Made by a program: the position numbers and the translations under genes. Below the pieces are notes generated by a model. It saw only the letters and a program-made list of their open reading frames with translations, searched no databases and was not told where the DNA came from. Below, piece by piece: positions 27,246 through 35,645 of a stretch of DNA of 64,000 nt; positions within the stretch are counted from its first letter, which is position 1; each line of letters opens with the position of its first letter. Origin of the DNA: Pseudarthrobacter sulfonivorans (GTDB lineage: Bacteria; Actinomycetota; Actinomycetes; Actinomycetales; Micrococcaceae). The stretch lies in assembly GCF_001484605.1 (NCBI RefSeq), contig NZ_CP013747.1:2604001-2668000 (forward strand). Direction: 5' to 3'.

Positions 27246-28769
27246 ATGACTCAGGAAACTGCCGAGCACATCGCCGCCACGCTCAAGGACGCCCGGACCG
27301 AGAAGGGCTGGACCCAGGGCCAGCTCGCCGCGGCGCTGGGAACCAGCCAAAGCGCCGTCGCCCGGATGGAACAGGGCAAGCAGAACCTCAGCCTGAAGAT
27401 GATCCAGCGGCTCGAAACGATCTTCGACCGCAGCATCGTCAAAGTGGGCAAACCGCAGATGACGCACTTGCGGATTGAAGGCGGCCGCACCCTGTCCGGG
27501 GCAGTGGATGTCAACAGCAGCAAAAACGCCGGTGTGGCGCTGCTGTGCGCCAGCCTGATCAACCGCGGAACCACCGTCCTGCGCCGCCTCGCCCGGATCG
27601 AAGAGGTCAACCGGATCGTGGAGGTCCTGACCAGCATCGGCGTCGAATGCACCTGGCTCAACGACACCGACCTCCAGCTCCGCCGCCCCGCCGTCCTGGA
27701 CCTTGGGGCCATGGATGTGGACGCGGCGCGCCGCACGCGCAGCGTGATCATGCTCCTGGGCCCGCTCCTGGACGAATCCGCGGAGTACCGCCTGCCGTAT
27801 GCCGGAGGTTGCGATCTGGGCACCCGCACCGTGGAGCCGCACATGCAGGCGTTGCGCCAGTTCGGGCTCTCCGTGGAGGCCACTGCCGGTTTCTACGCCG
27901 TGCAGGCTCCGCCGCCGGACACTCACGACCGGTCCTTTGTGCTGACCGAACGCGGGGACACCGTCACCGAGAACGCCATCATGGCAGCGGCGCACCGCCG
28001 CGGCACCACCGTCATCCGCAACGCCAGCCCCAACTACATGGTCCAGGACCTCTGCTTCTACCTCGAGATGCTGGGCGTGAAGATCGACGGCGTGGGCACC
28101 ACCACGCTGAAGATCACCGGGCAGCCGCTCATCGACGTCGACATTGAGTATTTTCCGTCCGAGGACCCCATTGAGGCCATGAGCCTCATCACCGCCGGGA
28201 TCGTCACCAACTCAGAGGTGACCATCCGCCGCGTCCCCATCGAATTCATGGAGATCGAGCTGGCCACGCTGGAGCAGATGGGCCAGCAGCTGGAGATTTC
28301 CGGCGAGTACGTGGCGCGCAACGGCCGCACCCGGCTGGTGGATGTGACCACCAAACCGTCCGAGCTGCGGGCGCCCGAGGACAAAATCCACCCGATGCCG
28401 TTCCCCGGCCTGAACATCGACAACCTGCCCTTCTTCGCGGTCATCGCCGCCAACGCCCACGGCCAGACCATGATCCACGACTGGGTCTATGAGAACCGGG
28501 CCATCTACCTCACGGAACTCAACCGGCTCGGCGCCCAGGTGCAGCTGCTGGACCCGCACCGGATCTACGTCAACGGCCCCACGAAGTGGCGGGCCGCCGA
28601 GGTTGGCTGCCCGCCGGCACTTCGCCCCGCCGCCTGCCTGCTGCTGGCCATGCTTGCGGCGCGGGGTGTTTCGGAGCTGCGGAATATCTACGTGATCGAG
28701 CGCGGCTACGAAGACCTGGCCGAGCGGCTCAACACCATCGGCGCCAAGGTGGAGTACTTCCAGGACTAG
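27246..28769 (+). CDS. XRE-type HTH fused to UDP-N-acetylglucosamine 1-carboxyvinyltransferase (MurA-like)
   Basis: 507 aa. Residues 1 to about 70 are an XRE/Cro helix-turn-helix ([37 protein letters not shown]). From about residue 73 it is an EPSP-synthase-fold Mur[15 protein letters not shown] (Lys of the KN motif), [10 protein letters not shown] with the fosfomycin-site Cys at residue 189, and [27 protein letters not shown]. Both halves appear intact in one frame. MurA catalyses the first committed step of peptidoglycan synthesis; a DNA-binding domain on it suggests a moonlighting regulator or a paralogue with another role. No Shine-Dalgarno sequence is visible before the ATG. Confidence 0.9.
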   Translation: MTQETAEHIAATLKDARTEKGWTQGQLAAALGTSQSAVARMEQGKQNLSLKMIQRLETIFDRSIVKVGKPQMTHLRIEGGRTLSGAVDVNSSKNAGVALLCASLINRGTTVLRRLARIEEVNRIVEVLTSIGVECTWLNDTDLQLRRPAVLDLGAMDVDAARRTRSVIMLLGPLLDESAEYRLPYAGGCDLGTRTVEPHMQALRQFGLSVEATAGFYAVQAPPPDTHDRSFVLTERGDTVTENAIMAAAHRRGTTVIRNASPNYMVQDLCFYLEMLGVKIDGVGTTTLKITGQPLIDVDIEYFPSEDPIEAMSLITAGIVTNSEVTIRRVPIEFMEIELATLEQMGQQLEISGEYVARNGRTRLVDVTTKPSELRAPEDKIHPMPFPGLNIDNLPFFAVIAANAHGQTMIHDWVYENRAIYLTELNRLGAQVQLLDPHRIYVNGPTKWRAAEVGCPPALRPAACLLLAMLAARGVSELRNIYVIERGYEDLAERLNTIGAKVEYFQD

Positions 28770-28833
28770 CGCTCGCAGAATCCGCCGACCCCGCGGGCTG
28801 CCGCGTGCCGGCCCGGTGCAGCACAATATAACC

Positions 28834-30060
28834 ATGCGTACATTCGGCGTCGAGGAAGAGCTCCTGATCGTAGATCCGGACACGGGGGAGCCGCTTGCCC
28901 TCGCGGATGCGATGTTGTCTGGCCGCCGGATGGCAGCCGACGACGCCCCGGAACGCCCCTATTCGCTGGCAGCCAAGGAAAAAACCGCGCACGACGACTG
29001 GACTGGCCTGACTGCCGAGCTGAAGCTTGAGCAGATCGAGACCCAGACCCGTCCCTGCCTGGAGTACGCAGAACTGCTGCAGCAGATCCGGGCCGGCCGG
29101 CTGCTGGCGGACCAGGCGGCCACCAAGAACGGTGCAAGGGTCGCCGCGCTGGCCACTTCTCCGTTTGGCCTTGCGAGCCACACCACTCCGGACGCCCGCT
29201 ATGCCCGAATGCTGGAACGCTTCGGCCTGACCGCGCAGGAGCAGCTGACCTGCGGCTTCCACGTCCACACGTTCATCGAATCCAACGACGAGGGCGTGGC
29301 CGTGCTGGACAGGATCCGGGACAAGCTGGCAGTGCTCACGGCATTGAGCGCAAATTCGCCGTTCTGGAACGGGATGCCCACAGGATTCGAGAGCTACCGA
29401 ACCCAGGCCTGGAACCGCTGGCCTATGTCCGGCCCTTCGGCCATTTTCAGCACGTACTCCGCATATCGGAGGGTGGTCACGCGTCTGCTGGACAGTGGCG
29501 TGCTGCTGGATGAAGGCATGGTCTACTTTGACGCCCGACTGTCCCGGAACCACCCCACGGTTGAGGTCCGGGTGGCCGACGTCTGCCTCCGCGCCGAGGA
29601 CGCTGCCCTGATCGCGGTGCTGGTGCGGGCCTTGGTCGAATCGGCCAGCCGTGAATGGCGCGACGGCGTGGAGCCGGCCCCGGTGCCCACGGTGCTGCTG
29701 CGGATGGCGGCATGGCAGGCGAGCAGCAGTGGCCTGAACGGTGAGTTGCTGGATTTTGGCACGTTCAGGCCGGCGCCGGCCGTCGACGTGGTGCGATCCT
29801 TGGTGGACTATCTGGCTCCGGTCCTCGCCGAGCAGGACGAACTTTCCCTGGCCCGGCAGGGCGTCGAGGACATCATTGCCCGCGGCACCGGCTCCACCGA
29901 ACAGCGCAGGGTGCGGGACGCGGTGATGGAAGCATCGGCGCCCGACGACGGCGGGCTGGGGGCCGTGGTTGCCCACGCCGTGCGTGTCACGATGCGCGGC
30001 ACCTCCGGGTTGCGTGAGGCGGACGAAGTCCCGGAACTGCTGCGGGTGCGCCTGTCCTGA
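28834..30060 (+). CDS. YbdK-type carboxylate-amine ligase (glutamate-cysteine ligase family 2)
   Basis: 408 aa from the ATG at 28834 ([21 protein letters not shown], the family N-terminus); a GTG at 28816 would add six residues. [41 protein letters not shown] and [16 protein letters not shown] are GCS2/YbdK features. Members have weak gamma-glutamylcysteine ligase activity or none shown; the in vivo substrate is uncertain. No clear ribosome site. Confidence 0.87.
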   Translation: MRTFGVEEELLIVDPDTGEPLALADAMLSGRRMAADDAPERPYSLAAKEKTAHDDWTGLTAELKLEQIETQTRPCLEYAELLQQIRAGRLLADQAATKNGARVAALATSPFGLASHTTPDARYARMLERFGLTAQEQLTCGFHVHTFIESNDEGVAVLDRIRDKLAVLTALSANSPFWNGMPTGFESYRTQAWNRWPMSGPSAIFSTYSAYRRVVTRLLDSGVLLDEGMVYFDARLSRNHPTVEVRVADVCLRAEDAALIAVLVRALVESASREWRDGVEPAPVPTVLLRMAAWQASSSGLNGELLDFGTFRPAPAVDVVRSLVDYLAPVLAEQDELSLARQGVEDIIARGTGSTEQRRVRDAVMEASAPDDGGLGAVVAHAVRVTMRGTSGLREADEVPELLRVRLS

Positions 30061-30077
30061 GTTCCCCCTGAGGCTTT

Positions 30078-30141
30078 GCGCGAACGGGCAGATATGGCCC
30101 TGTTTGCCCGTGTTTTGGGGTCATTATCTGCCCGTTCGCGC
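30078..30141. terminator. Long intergenic inverted repeat (element B)
   Basis: The 17-base left arm GCGCGAACGGGCAGATA (30078-30094) is perfectly complementary to the right arm at 30125-30141, with a roughly 30-base interior that can pair further (GGCCC/GGGGTC). It lies between the convergent ligase and membrane-protein genes. Probably a bidirectional transcription end, and a member of the GCGCGAAnGG family. Confidence 0.65.
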
Positions 30142-30152
30142 CAGCTCCAGCG

Positions 30153-30800
30153 TCAACGCCTGGGGAGTGCGTCCGTGTGGTCTTCGGAGGGAGCCATGGG
30201 TTCCTCGTAGCGCATCAGCTGGACACCCACCGCGGTCTCCACCAGGTAGAAAGCGAACGGCGGAATATCCTTCGTGCCAGCCAGGATTGCAGCAAAGACG
30301 GGAGCGCTGGCGGCCGCCGTGATGCCAGTCCAGGGTTTCAGCGGTAAGAGCAGCAGCCCCGCCCCCAGGGCCGCGAGCCCGCCGATATGCAGCCCTGAAT
30401 ATGTAAGGAACGGCCAGTTGGAACCCCGCCGATACGCGAACCTCTCCAGGTCCGAGGCGCGGTCCGCGAGGGCCACCACGAACAGGGGTGCGCCTGCCAT
30501 CAGGGCAGCTGCCGCGCCGGCGGCCAGCGTCTTGGCGGGGCCGGGGCCGGAGCGGATGGATTGGGCGAACCGGGCAAATCCGACGGGAACGGCCATTGTC
30601 CCGGCGGCTGCCAGGAATTGTCCGGCAACCCAAAGACCTCGGTGGCGCTCCAGCATGGCCAGCCTCGCGGCCGGGTCACGGGTGGCGTGCACATTCCCCA
30701 CGAAGGAGATTCCGAGCCCCCAGCAAGCGCCCGCCGCGACGATGACTGCTCCGGCCTTTTGATAAGGCTTGCTGCCCTGCATTGGCTGGTTTCCGTTCAT
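30153..30800 (-). CDS. Hypothetical integral membrane protein
   Basis: 215 aa with about five or six hydrophobic segments: AGAVIVAAGACWGLGISFVG, GLWVAGQFLAAAGTMAVPVGF, AAALMAGAPLFVVALAD, LHIGGLAALGAGLLLLPL and APVFAAILAGTK. No family recognised. The start may be the ATG at 30800 or the one at 30782, which has GGAAA nine bases upstream. Confidence 0.65.
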   Translation of the reverse strand: MNGNQPMQGSKPYQKAGAVIVAAGACWGLGISFVGNVHATRDPAARLAMLERHRGLWVAGQFLAAAGTMAVPVGFARFAQSIRSGPGPAKTLAAGAAAALMAGAPLFVVALADRASDLERFAYRRGSNWPFLTYSGLHIGGLAALGAGLLLLPLKPWTGITAAASAPVFAAILAGTKDIPPFAFYLVETAVGVQLMRYEEPMAPSEDHTDALPRR

Positions 30801-30894
30801 GGCTGGCTTTCGGTTCGGCGGATGCGTTGGCCCGGCAACATCGCGGTGGTGACCATGAAGCTACGCCGCACTGCCGCCGAGGTCAACGACAGGG

Positions 30895-30958
30895 TTCGAA
30901 CGGGCAGATAATGCCCTGTTCTTCGCTGTGTGAGGGGCCCCAAGTGTCCGTTCGCGCC
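30895..30958. terminator. Intergenic inverted repeat with unequal arms (element C)
   Basis: The left arm region 30895-30917 (CGAACGGGCAGATAATGCCC) closely resembles the arms of the element at 30078. The right arm 30934-30958 (ends AAGTGTCCGTTCGCGCC) resembles the arm at 13847-13871. They pair only at the outer CGAACGG and the inner GGCCC. It lies between the membrane-protein gene and the 3' end of the LysE-type gene. Confidence 0.5.
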
Positions 30959-30972
30959 AAGAAACGACGACG

Positions 30973-31596
30973 TCACGCACCGACTGCCAGGCGCACACCC
31001 AGCGTGAGCATGACCGCAGCGACGAGTCCGTCCAGGATGCGCCACGAGGCGGGCCGCGCGAAGAACGGCCGGAGAACCCTGGCCCCGAATCCCAGCGCAC
31101 TGAACCAGGCGATGCTGGCGGCAATGGCTCCGCCCCCGAACCACCAGCGCAAATCCTGTGCCTGCTGGTTGGCCACCGATCCGAGCAGCAGCACGGTGTC
31201 CAGGTAGACATGCGGGTTGAGCCACGTCAGGGCCAGTACCGTGCTGAGGGCGGCGCCGAGGCCGACGGCGGGCTGCCGCCCCGACGCCGTTAGTGCTCCA
31301 GGACGAATCGCCCGGCGCGCCGCCATGACGCCGTAGCCCACCAGGAAGGCGGCGCCGGCAAACCTGACCACGTCTACGATCACGGGACTCGACTGGAGCA
31401 GCGCCCCCACTCCGGCGATGCCCGCTGCGATGAGCAGCGCATCGGAGACGCTGCAGACCAGGACGACGGCGGCCACATGCTCGCCGCGGATGCCCTGCCG
31501 GAGGACAAAGGCGTTCTGGCTGCCGATGGCCACGATGAGGGCGAGGCCCGTGCCGAAGCCGAGCGCGGTGGGGCCGATAAATGCAGTCAGTTCCAT
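30973..31596 (-). CDS. lysE: LysE/ArgO-family amino-acid exporter
   Basis: 207 aa from the ATG at 31596 (a TTG at 31605 gives 210). Six TM helices. [33 protein letters not shown] and [23 protein letters not shown] are the LysE/ArgO signatures, including the conserved NPHVYLDT. Family role: export of lysine and arginine. Divergent from a LysG-type regulator 70 bases away, reproducing the well-known lysE-lysG pair of corynebacteria. Confidence 0.92.
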   Translation of the reverse strand: MELTAFIGPTALGFGTGLALIVAIGSQNAFVLRQGIRGEHVAAVVLVCSVSDALLIAAGIAGVGALLQSSPVIVDVVRFAGAAFLVGYGVMAARRAIRPGALTASGRQPAVGLGAALSTVLALTWLNPHVYLDTVLLLGSVANQQAQDLRWWFGGGAIAASIAWFSALGFGARVLRPFFARPASWRILDGLVAAVMLTLGVRLAVGA

Positions 31597-31631
31597 ATCC
31601 TCCAACGTACGGCCGGACGTATGATTACTCC

Positions 31632-31649
31632 AGCTAAATATTCTTAGCT
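31632..31649. promoter_or_regulatory. LysG/ArgP-type operator palindrome
   Basis: AGCTAA-ATATTC-TTAGCT is a perfect 6+6 inverted repeat centred between lysE and lysG, compatible with a T-N11-A LysR box. It sits 17 bases before the lysG start codon, just upstream of the AAGGAAAG ribosome site. Confidence 0.6.
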
Positions 31650-31665
31650 CTATTAAGGAAAGCTA

Positions 31666-32568
31666 ATGAAGATGTTCCAGTTCGAGCAGCTCCGTACCTT
31701 CGCGGCCGTCGTGGATGAGGGGACGCTCGAGGCGGCGGCCCGCAGCCTGTACGTCACGCCGTCGGCCATTTCCCAGCGGCTCAAGGCCATGGAGGACGCG
31801 GCCGGCCAGATCCTGTTGCAGCGCACCAATCCCGCCCGGCCCACACCAGCCGGGGAAGCCATCCTGCGGTTTGCCAGGCAGGTCCGACAGCTCGAATGGG
31901 ACGCCCAGCAGGAGCTCGGCGAGAGCCGGCACCGGCCGACGGCGCCCATCCCCTTGGTGGTGAACGCGGACTCACTCTCCACTTGGTTCATGCCTGCCCT
32001 GGCAGGTCTTCCGGCGGATCTCGGCGCGTGCTTCGAACTGCGCAGGGAGGACGAACAGCATTCCACCCAGCTTCTGCGGACCGGATCGGTGATGGCCGCA
32101 GTAACCGCAACGCCGGAACCGGTCCAGGGCTGCAGCGTGGAACCGCTGGGTTCCCTGCGGTACCGTGCGGTGGCAAGTCCCGGCTACCTCCGGCACTGGT
32201 GGCCCGACGGGCCGGAACTTGTTGCAGGGAGCCAGGCACCGGTGGTGGACTTTGACCGCAAGGATGACCTGCAGGACGGGTTCTTCCGCACGATGACCGG
32301 CGCGGAACTGACCGCGCCGCGGCACTATGTGCCGTCGTCGGCCGAGTTCGCCCAGGCCATCCGGCTGGGACTGGGATGGGGGCTCCTACCGGAGCAACAG
32401 TGCCTGGCAGACCTCCGCAGCGGCGCCCTCGTGGAGCTGGCCTCCGCGAGCCCCGTTGACGTGTCCTTGTACTGGCAGCGCTGGAAGATCGACTCCCCGG
32501 TGCTCAACCAGCTGACCGCCGCCGTCCGGGAGACGGCCTCCCGGGAACTGCGCCAGCCAGGCGCCTGA
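31666..32568 (+). CDS. lysG: LysR-family regulator, LysG/ArgP type
   Basis: 300 aa. HTH: FEQLRTFAAVVDEGTLEAAARSLYVTPSAISQRLKAMED. The effector domain begins near residue 90 (PIPLVVNADSLSTWFMPAL), and the YVPSSAEFAQAIRLGLGWGLLP stretch is typical of the ArgP/LysG group, which binds Lys/Arg/His and activates the adjacent exporter. The ATG at 31666 has AAGGAA five bases upstream; a second in-frame Met is two codons later. Confidence 0.92.
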   Translation: MKMFQFEQLRTFAAVVDEGTLEAAARSLYVTPSAISQRLKAMEDAAGQILLQRTNPARPTPAGEAILRFARQVRQLEWDAQQELGESRHRPTAPIPLVVNADSLSTWFMPALAGLPADLGACFELRREDEQHSTQLLRTGSVMAAVTATPEPVQGCSVEPLGSLRYRAVASPGYLRHWWPDGPELVAGSQAPVVDFDRKDDLQDGFFRTMTGAELTAPRHYVPSSAEFAQAIRLGLGWGLLPEQQCLADLRSGALVELASASPVDVSLYWQRWKIDSPVLNQLTAAVRETASRELRQPGA

Positions 32569-32652
32569 GCCGCCGTTTGCCTTACGCGCCATTCGCCTGG
32601 CCCGGCCCGGACAGGGGATGCGTCCGGCAACGCGGCATGCCATACTCAGGCC

Positions 32653-32994
32653 GTGACGTCGTCGTACTCATTCCGGGCCGAACTGTGGCGCTATCCCGAC
32701 GAATCCGGCTGGCACTTCCTTACCCTCCCGGTGGAGGTCGCCGACGACCTCCGGGAAGAGGCAGCGGTGTTCCGGAAGGGCTTCGGCTCGGTCAGAGTCA
32801 CGGCGGAAATCTCCGGCTGCACCTGGCGTACCTCGGTCTTTCCAGACAGCAAGAGCGGCTCCTACCTGTTGCCCGTCAAGAAGGCCGTCCGGGACGCGGC
32901 GGGCATCAGCGACGGGGATGAAGTGGCCGTCCGGCTCGCGATCCAAGGCGAAGACGAGGCACGTACCGGGGAACGGACAAGCGGTACTGGCTGA
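32653..32994 (+). CDS. DUF1905-domain protein
   Basis: 113 aa from a GTG. SYSFRAELWRYPDESGWHFLTLPVEVADDLRE, then FGSVRVTAEISGCTWRTSVFPDSKSGSYLLPVKKAVRDAAGISDGDEVAVRLAI, covers the whole DUF1905 beta fold (related to AbrB-like double-psi barrels). Function unknown. Its last 89 bases overlap the 3' end of the frameshifted methyltransferase gene on the other strand. Confidence 0.87.
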   Translation: MTSSYSFRAELWRYPDESGWHFLTLPVEVADDLREEAAVFRKGFGSVRVTAEISGCTWRTSVFPDSKSGSYLLPVKKAVRDAAGISDGDEVAVRLAIQGEDEARTGERTSGTG

Positions 32995-33414
32995 ACTCTG
33001 CCGGGAATGACGCTGCCAGGATCGCCTCCTCTCGAAGCACCCCGCGTGGACTGCGCCGGAAGCCACCGGGAGGGCCGCCACCATCCAGGCATCATCGCGC
33101 AGCAGCCCAATTCCGAGGTTCGCCAGGGCCCAGCCCACGTACATCGGGTTCCGCGAGAGCGAATAGGGCCCGCCGGTCACCAACGCATCGGGCCGGGCCA
33201 ACCGGGTGTTCCGGGCCGCAATCCACGCCCAGCTAACGATTGCGCCACCCGCCGCCAACGATGCAGCGCCGATGCTCCGTCCCAGAAAGTGTGGCCCGCC
33301 GAGCCGGAGCGGCATCAAACGCTGAAGGACCACGCCGACGGCGATTCCCGCCAGGTTCTGCTCGGGCAGCGGGATGTTGGACAGCAGCCGGGCCCAGTCC
33401 GTGGGTGCATCCAT
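32906..33414 (-). pseudogene. Isoprenylcysteine carboxylmethyltransferase-like membrane methyltransferase, frameshifted
   Basis: The 5' part reads normally to about 33048: several TM segments and ARPDALVTGGPYSLSRNPMYVGWALANLGIGLLRDD, the ICMT/PEMT SAM-binding signature. The reading frame then leaves the family pattern. One base over, the sequence continues RGVLREEAILAASFPAEFSQY and a basic tail to a stop at 32906, which is exactly the family's C-terminal EE..F...Y pattern. Restoring one C in the CCAC-GCGG context near 33046 would give a continuous protein of about 169 aa. Either a recent 1-bp deletion or a sequence error. Confidence 0.8.
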
Positions 33415-33429
33415 ACGTCACCACCTCCC

Positions 33430-33495
33430 GGCGCGAAGGGACAGTTGAGGCCCCGAAAGACGCAAGAAACAGGGCCTCAACTGTCCCTTCGCGCC
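33430..33495. terminator. Perfect 24-bp inverted repeat (element D)
   Basis: The left arm 33430-33453 (starting GGCGCGAAGGGACAGTTGAG) is perfectly complementary over 24 bases to 33472-33495, with an 18-base loop. It sits between the metZ stop and the methyltransferase pseudogene, both on the minus strand. It would follow metZ and precede the pseudogene stop-to-start direction, so it most likely terminates the sulfur operon. Confidence 0.75.
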
Positions 33496-33518
33496 AATCA
33501 GAACCAGGCCAATCAGAA

Positions 33519-34727
33519 CTAGATGTGCTTGAGTGCCTGCTCCAGGTCGCCGATGAGGTCGTCCACGTCCTCCAGGCCCACGGACAGCCGCACCACACCG
33601 TCGCTGAGCCCGATGGCTGCGCGGCCCTCGGGACCCATGGCGCGGTGCGTGGTGGTGGCCGGATGGGTGATGAGGGACTTCGCGTCGCCCAGGTTGTTGG
33701 AGATGTCGATGATCCGCAGGGCGTCGAGCAGCGCAAAGGCGGCTTCCTTGCCCGAGCGGCCACCCGTCGTCGCAAGTTCCAACGTGAGGACGGTGCCGCC
33801 GGCCTTCATCTGCTTGGCGGCGAGCTCGTACTGCGGGTGTGACTTCAGCAGCGGGTACCTGACCCAGCTGACGGCCGGCTGCTGTTCGAGCCATTCGGCC
33901 AGCCGCAGCGCGGACGCGGAAGAGTGGTTCACGCGCAGCGCCATGGTCTCCAGGCCCTTGGTGAGCACCCAGGCGTTGAACGCGGAGAGGGCCGGGCCGG
34001 TGTGCCGCATCAGCTGCTTGACCGGGCCGTCGATGAATTCCTTGGTGCCCAGGATGGCGCCGCCCAGGACGCGTCCCTGGCCGTCGATGTGCTTCGTGCC
34101 GGAGTACACAATCACGTCCGCGCCCAGCTGGCCGCAGCGCTGCAGCAGGGGAGTGGCAAAGACATTGTCGACGACGACGGTGGCCCCGGCGGCGTGCGCC
34201 AGCTCGCTGACCGCGGCGATGTCCACGATTTCCTGCATCGGGTTGGACGGGGATTCGAAGAACACTGCGGTCGTGGGCTCCGACAGTGCAGCAGCCCATT
34301 GCTCGAGGTCCGGGCCGTCAACAAACACGGTTTCCACGCCCCAGCGCGGCAGGATTTCGTTCAGGATCACAAAGCAGGAGCCGAACAGTGAGCGCGCGGC
34401 AACCACCCGGTCCCCGGCCGCCAACAGGGCACCCAGGGCCGTGAACACCGCTGACATGCCCGACGCCGTCGCAAAGCACGCTTCGGTGCCTTCGAGCAGG
34501 CGGAGGCGTTCCTGGAAGGTGGCCACGGACGGGTTGCCGTACCGGGAGTAGACGAAGCGTTCGTCCTCGCCGGTGAAGGCGCGCTCGGCGGCGGCAGCGG
34601 ACTCGTAGACGAAACCCGAGTTCAGGAAGACCGGCTCGGTGGTCTCCTGGAAGTTGGTGCGGTCCAGCCCGCCGCGGACCGCCTGCGTCTCGGCACTCCA
34701 GCCGGCGGCGTCTGGGTTGAAGGTCAC
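33519..34727 (-). CDS. metZ: O-succinylhomoserine sulfhydrylase (MetZ)
   Basis: 402 aa from the GTG at 34727. PLP-dependent Cys/Met-metabolism fold: ETTEPVFLNSGFVY, RYGNPSVATFQERL, ASGMSAVFTAL, FESPSNPMQEIVDI, VVVDNVFATPLLQ and the Schiff-base Lys in VYSGTKHIDGQGR. These match MetZ, which makes homocysteine from O-succinyl- or O-acetylhomoserine and sulfide. Translationally coupled to the rhodanese gene: AAGTGACC provides both its stop and this GTG. Third gene of DUF1737-rhodanese-metZ. Confidence 0.93.
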   Translation of the reverse strand: MTFNPDAAGWSAETQAVRGGLDRTNFQETTEPVFLNSGFVYESAAAAERAFTGEDERFVYSRYGNPSVATFQERLRLLEGTEACFATASGMSAVFTALGALLAAGDRVVAARSLFGSCFVILNEILPRWGVETVFVDGPDLEQWAAALSEPTTAVFFESPSNPMQEIVDIAAVSELAHAAGATVVVDNVFATPLLQRCGQLGADVIVYSGTKHIDGQGRVLGGAILGTKEFIDGPVKQLMRHTGPALSAFNAWVLTKGLETMALRVNHSSASALRLAEWLEQQPAVSWVRYPLLKSHPQYELAAKQMKAGGTVLTLELATTGGRSGKEAAFALLDALRIIDISNNLGDAKSLITHPATTTHRAMGPEGRAAIGLSDGVVRLSVGLEDVDDLIGDLEQALKHI

Positions 34728-35137
34728 TTGGCTATTCCCAGATTTGTGGGCAGGCCGCGGTTCTTCCAGCCGTTGACGGTGCGCTCGCCGTAGCGGTCCG
34801 GCTCGCCTTCGAAACCCTCCAGGACGTTGTAGGAGGTGAAGCCGGCCTGCGTCGCGGCGATGGCGGCGGCGATGGAGCGCTGGCCCGAGCGGCAGAGGAA
34901 GACCAGCTCCGCGCCGTCGTCCTCCGGGGCCTGCTGCGTCAGGTCGGTGATGAAATCCGGGTTCGGGATGCCGCCCGGGAACGTCCACGGGATGAACAGG
35001 GGATCGTTGTCAGTGGCCTTCGTGTCCGGGATGCCGATGTGGGCCCATTCGCCTTCTGTCCGGACATCCACCAGGATGGCGCCCTGTTCGAGTTTGGCCC
35101 AGGCCTGCTGCGGGGTGAGGTCTCCGGCGTAGCTCAT
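34724..35137 (-). CDS. Single-domain rhodanese-like sulfurtransferase
   Basis: 137 aa. AILVDVRTEGEWAHIGIPD and the active-site loop VFLCRSGQRSIAAA with catalytic Cys82 mark a full rhodanese domain. The long insertion between strand and active site (TKATDNDPLFIPWTFPGG) is seen in actinobacterial members near metZ. Overlaps metZ and DUF1737 by four bases each, suggesting delivery of persulfide sulfur to homocysteine synthesis; this is inferred from context. Confidence 0.92.
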   Translation of the reverse strand: MSYAGDLTPQQAWAKLEQGAILVDVRTEGEWAHIGIPDTKATDNDPLFIPWTFPGGIPNPDFITDLTQQAPEDDGAELVFLCRSGQRSIAAAIAATQAGFTSYNVLEGFEGEPDRYGERTVNGWKNRGLPTNLGIAK

Positions 35138-35391
35138 GCGTGGCCCTCGCCGTCGAAATCGAGGTCATCCACGGCGGAGGCGACGGCGGCGTCAGCGGTG
35201 GCGATGGCCGACGGGAGGATGAGTGCCTGCGCAACAATCACAACGCCGCCGTTGGACGTCGCGGCCGGGCTGCCGTGCAGGACATACCCTTCGGCCAGGG
35301 CAGTGGAAATCCGTTCACAGAAAGACCTGTCATCCGGCCCGGTGACAAGCCGATACGACAGTTTCTCTTCAGGGGCGGGTGCTTCAGACAC
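35134..35391 (-). CDS. DUF1737-domain protein
   Basis: 85 aa from a GTG with AAGGAG seven bases upstream. SYRLVTGPDDRSFCERISTALAEGYVLHGSPAAT is the DUF1737 core. The C-terminal ~30 residues are acidic and extend beyond the usual domain. First gene of the rhodanese-metZ operon. Function unknown. Confidence 0.88.
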   Translation of the reverse strand: MSEAPAPEEKLSYRLVTGPDDRSFCERISTALAEGYVLHGSPAATSNGGVVIVAQALILPSAIATADAAVASAVDDLDFDGEGHA

Positions 35392-35572
35392 GACGGAACT
35401 CCTTCTTTCACGCTTGCAGCTCGAATGGGTCGATATGCCGAGTATTCACCTGAGGCACCCCGCCGCGAAAGGGAGGGTTGCCGACCGGCCAGTCAGGGCT
35501 TGGCGCCGGTTCTCATTACTCCCCAAAAACGTAACATCCGGCCCGCCCGGCCGCACTGCCGTCGTCGTCATG

Positions 35573-35629
35573 TTCCGTAACCAACGCGTTTTTCCGTGAT
35601 CCCGCCGTGCTTCCGTAACGCCGGCGCCG
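35573..35629 (+). repeat. Three direct repeats with exact 19-base period upstream of the lipoprotein gene
   Basis: TTCCGTAAC starts at 35573 and 35611, and TTCCGTGAT at 35592; the spacing is exactly 19 bases each time, and each unit ends in a GC-rich CGCG/GCCG/GGCG segment. A related CGTAAC lies at 35530. Located 17-73 bases before the start of the lipoprotein gene, so it could be a cooperative binding array. I know of no named motif with this form. Confidence 0.55.
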
Positions 35630-35645
35630 ACGGGACAATCGGGTC

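Noticed and set aside
33519..34988. Longer 489-codon start for metZ
   Set aside because: The extra 87 codons lie within the rhodanese gene in another frame; the GTG at 34727 is in a canonical stop/start overlap and gives the normal family length.
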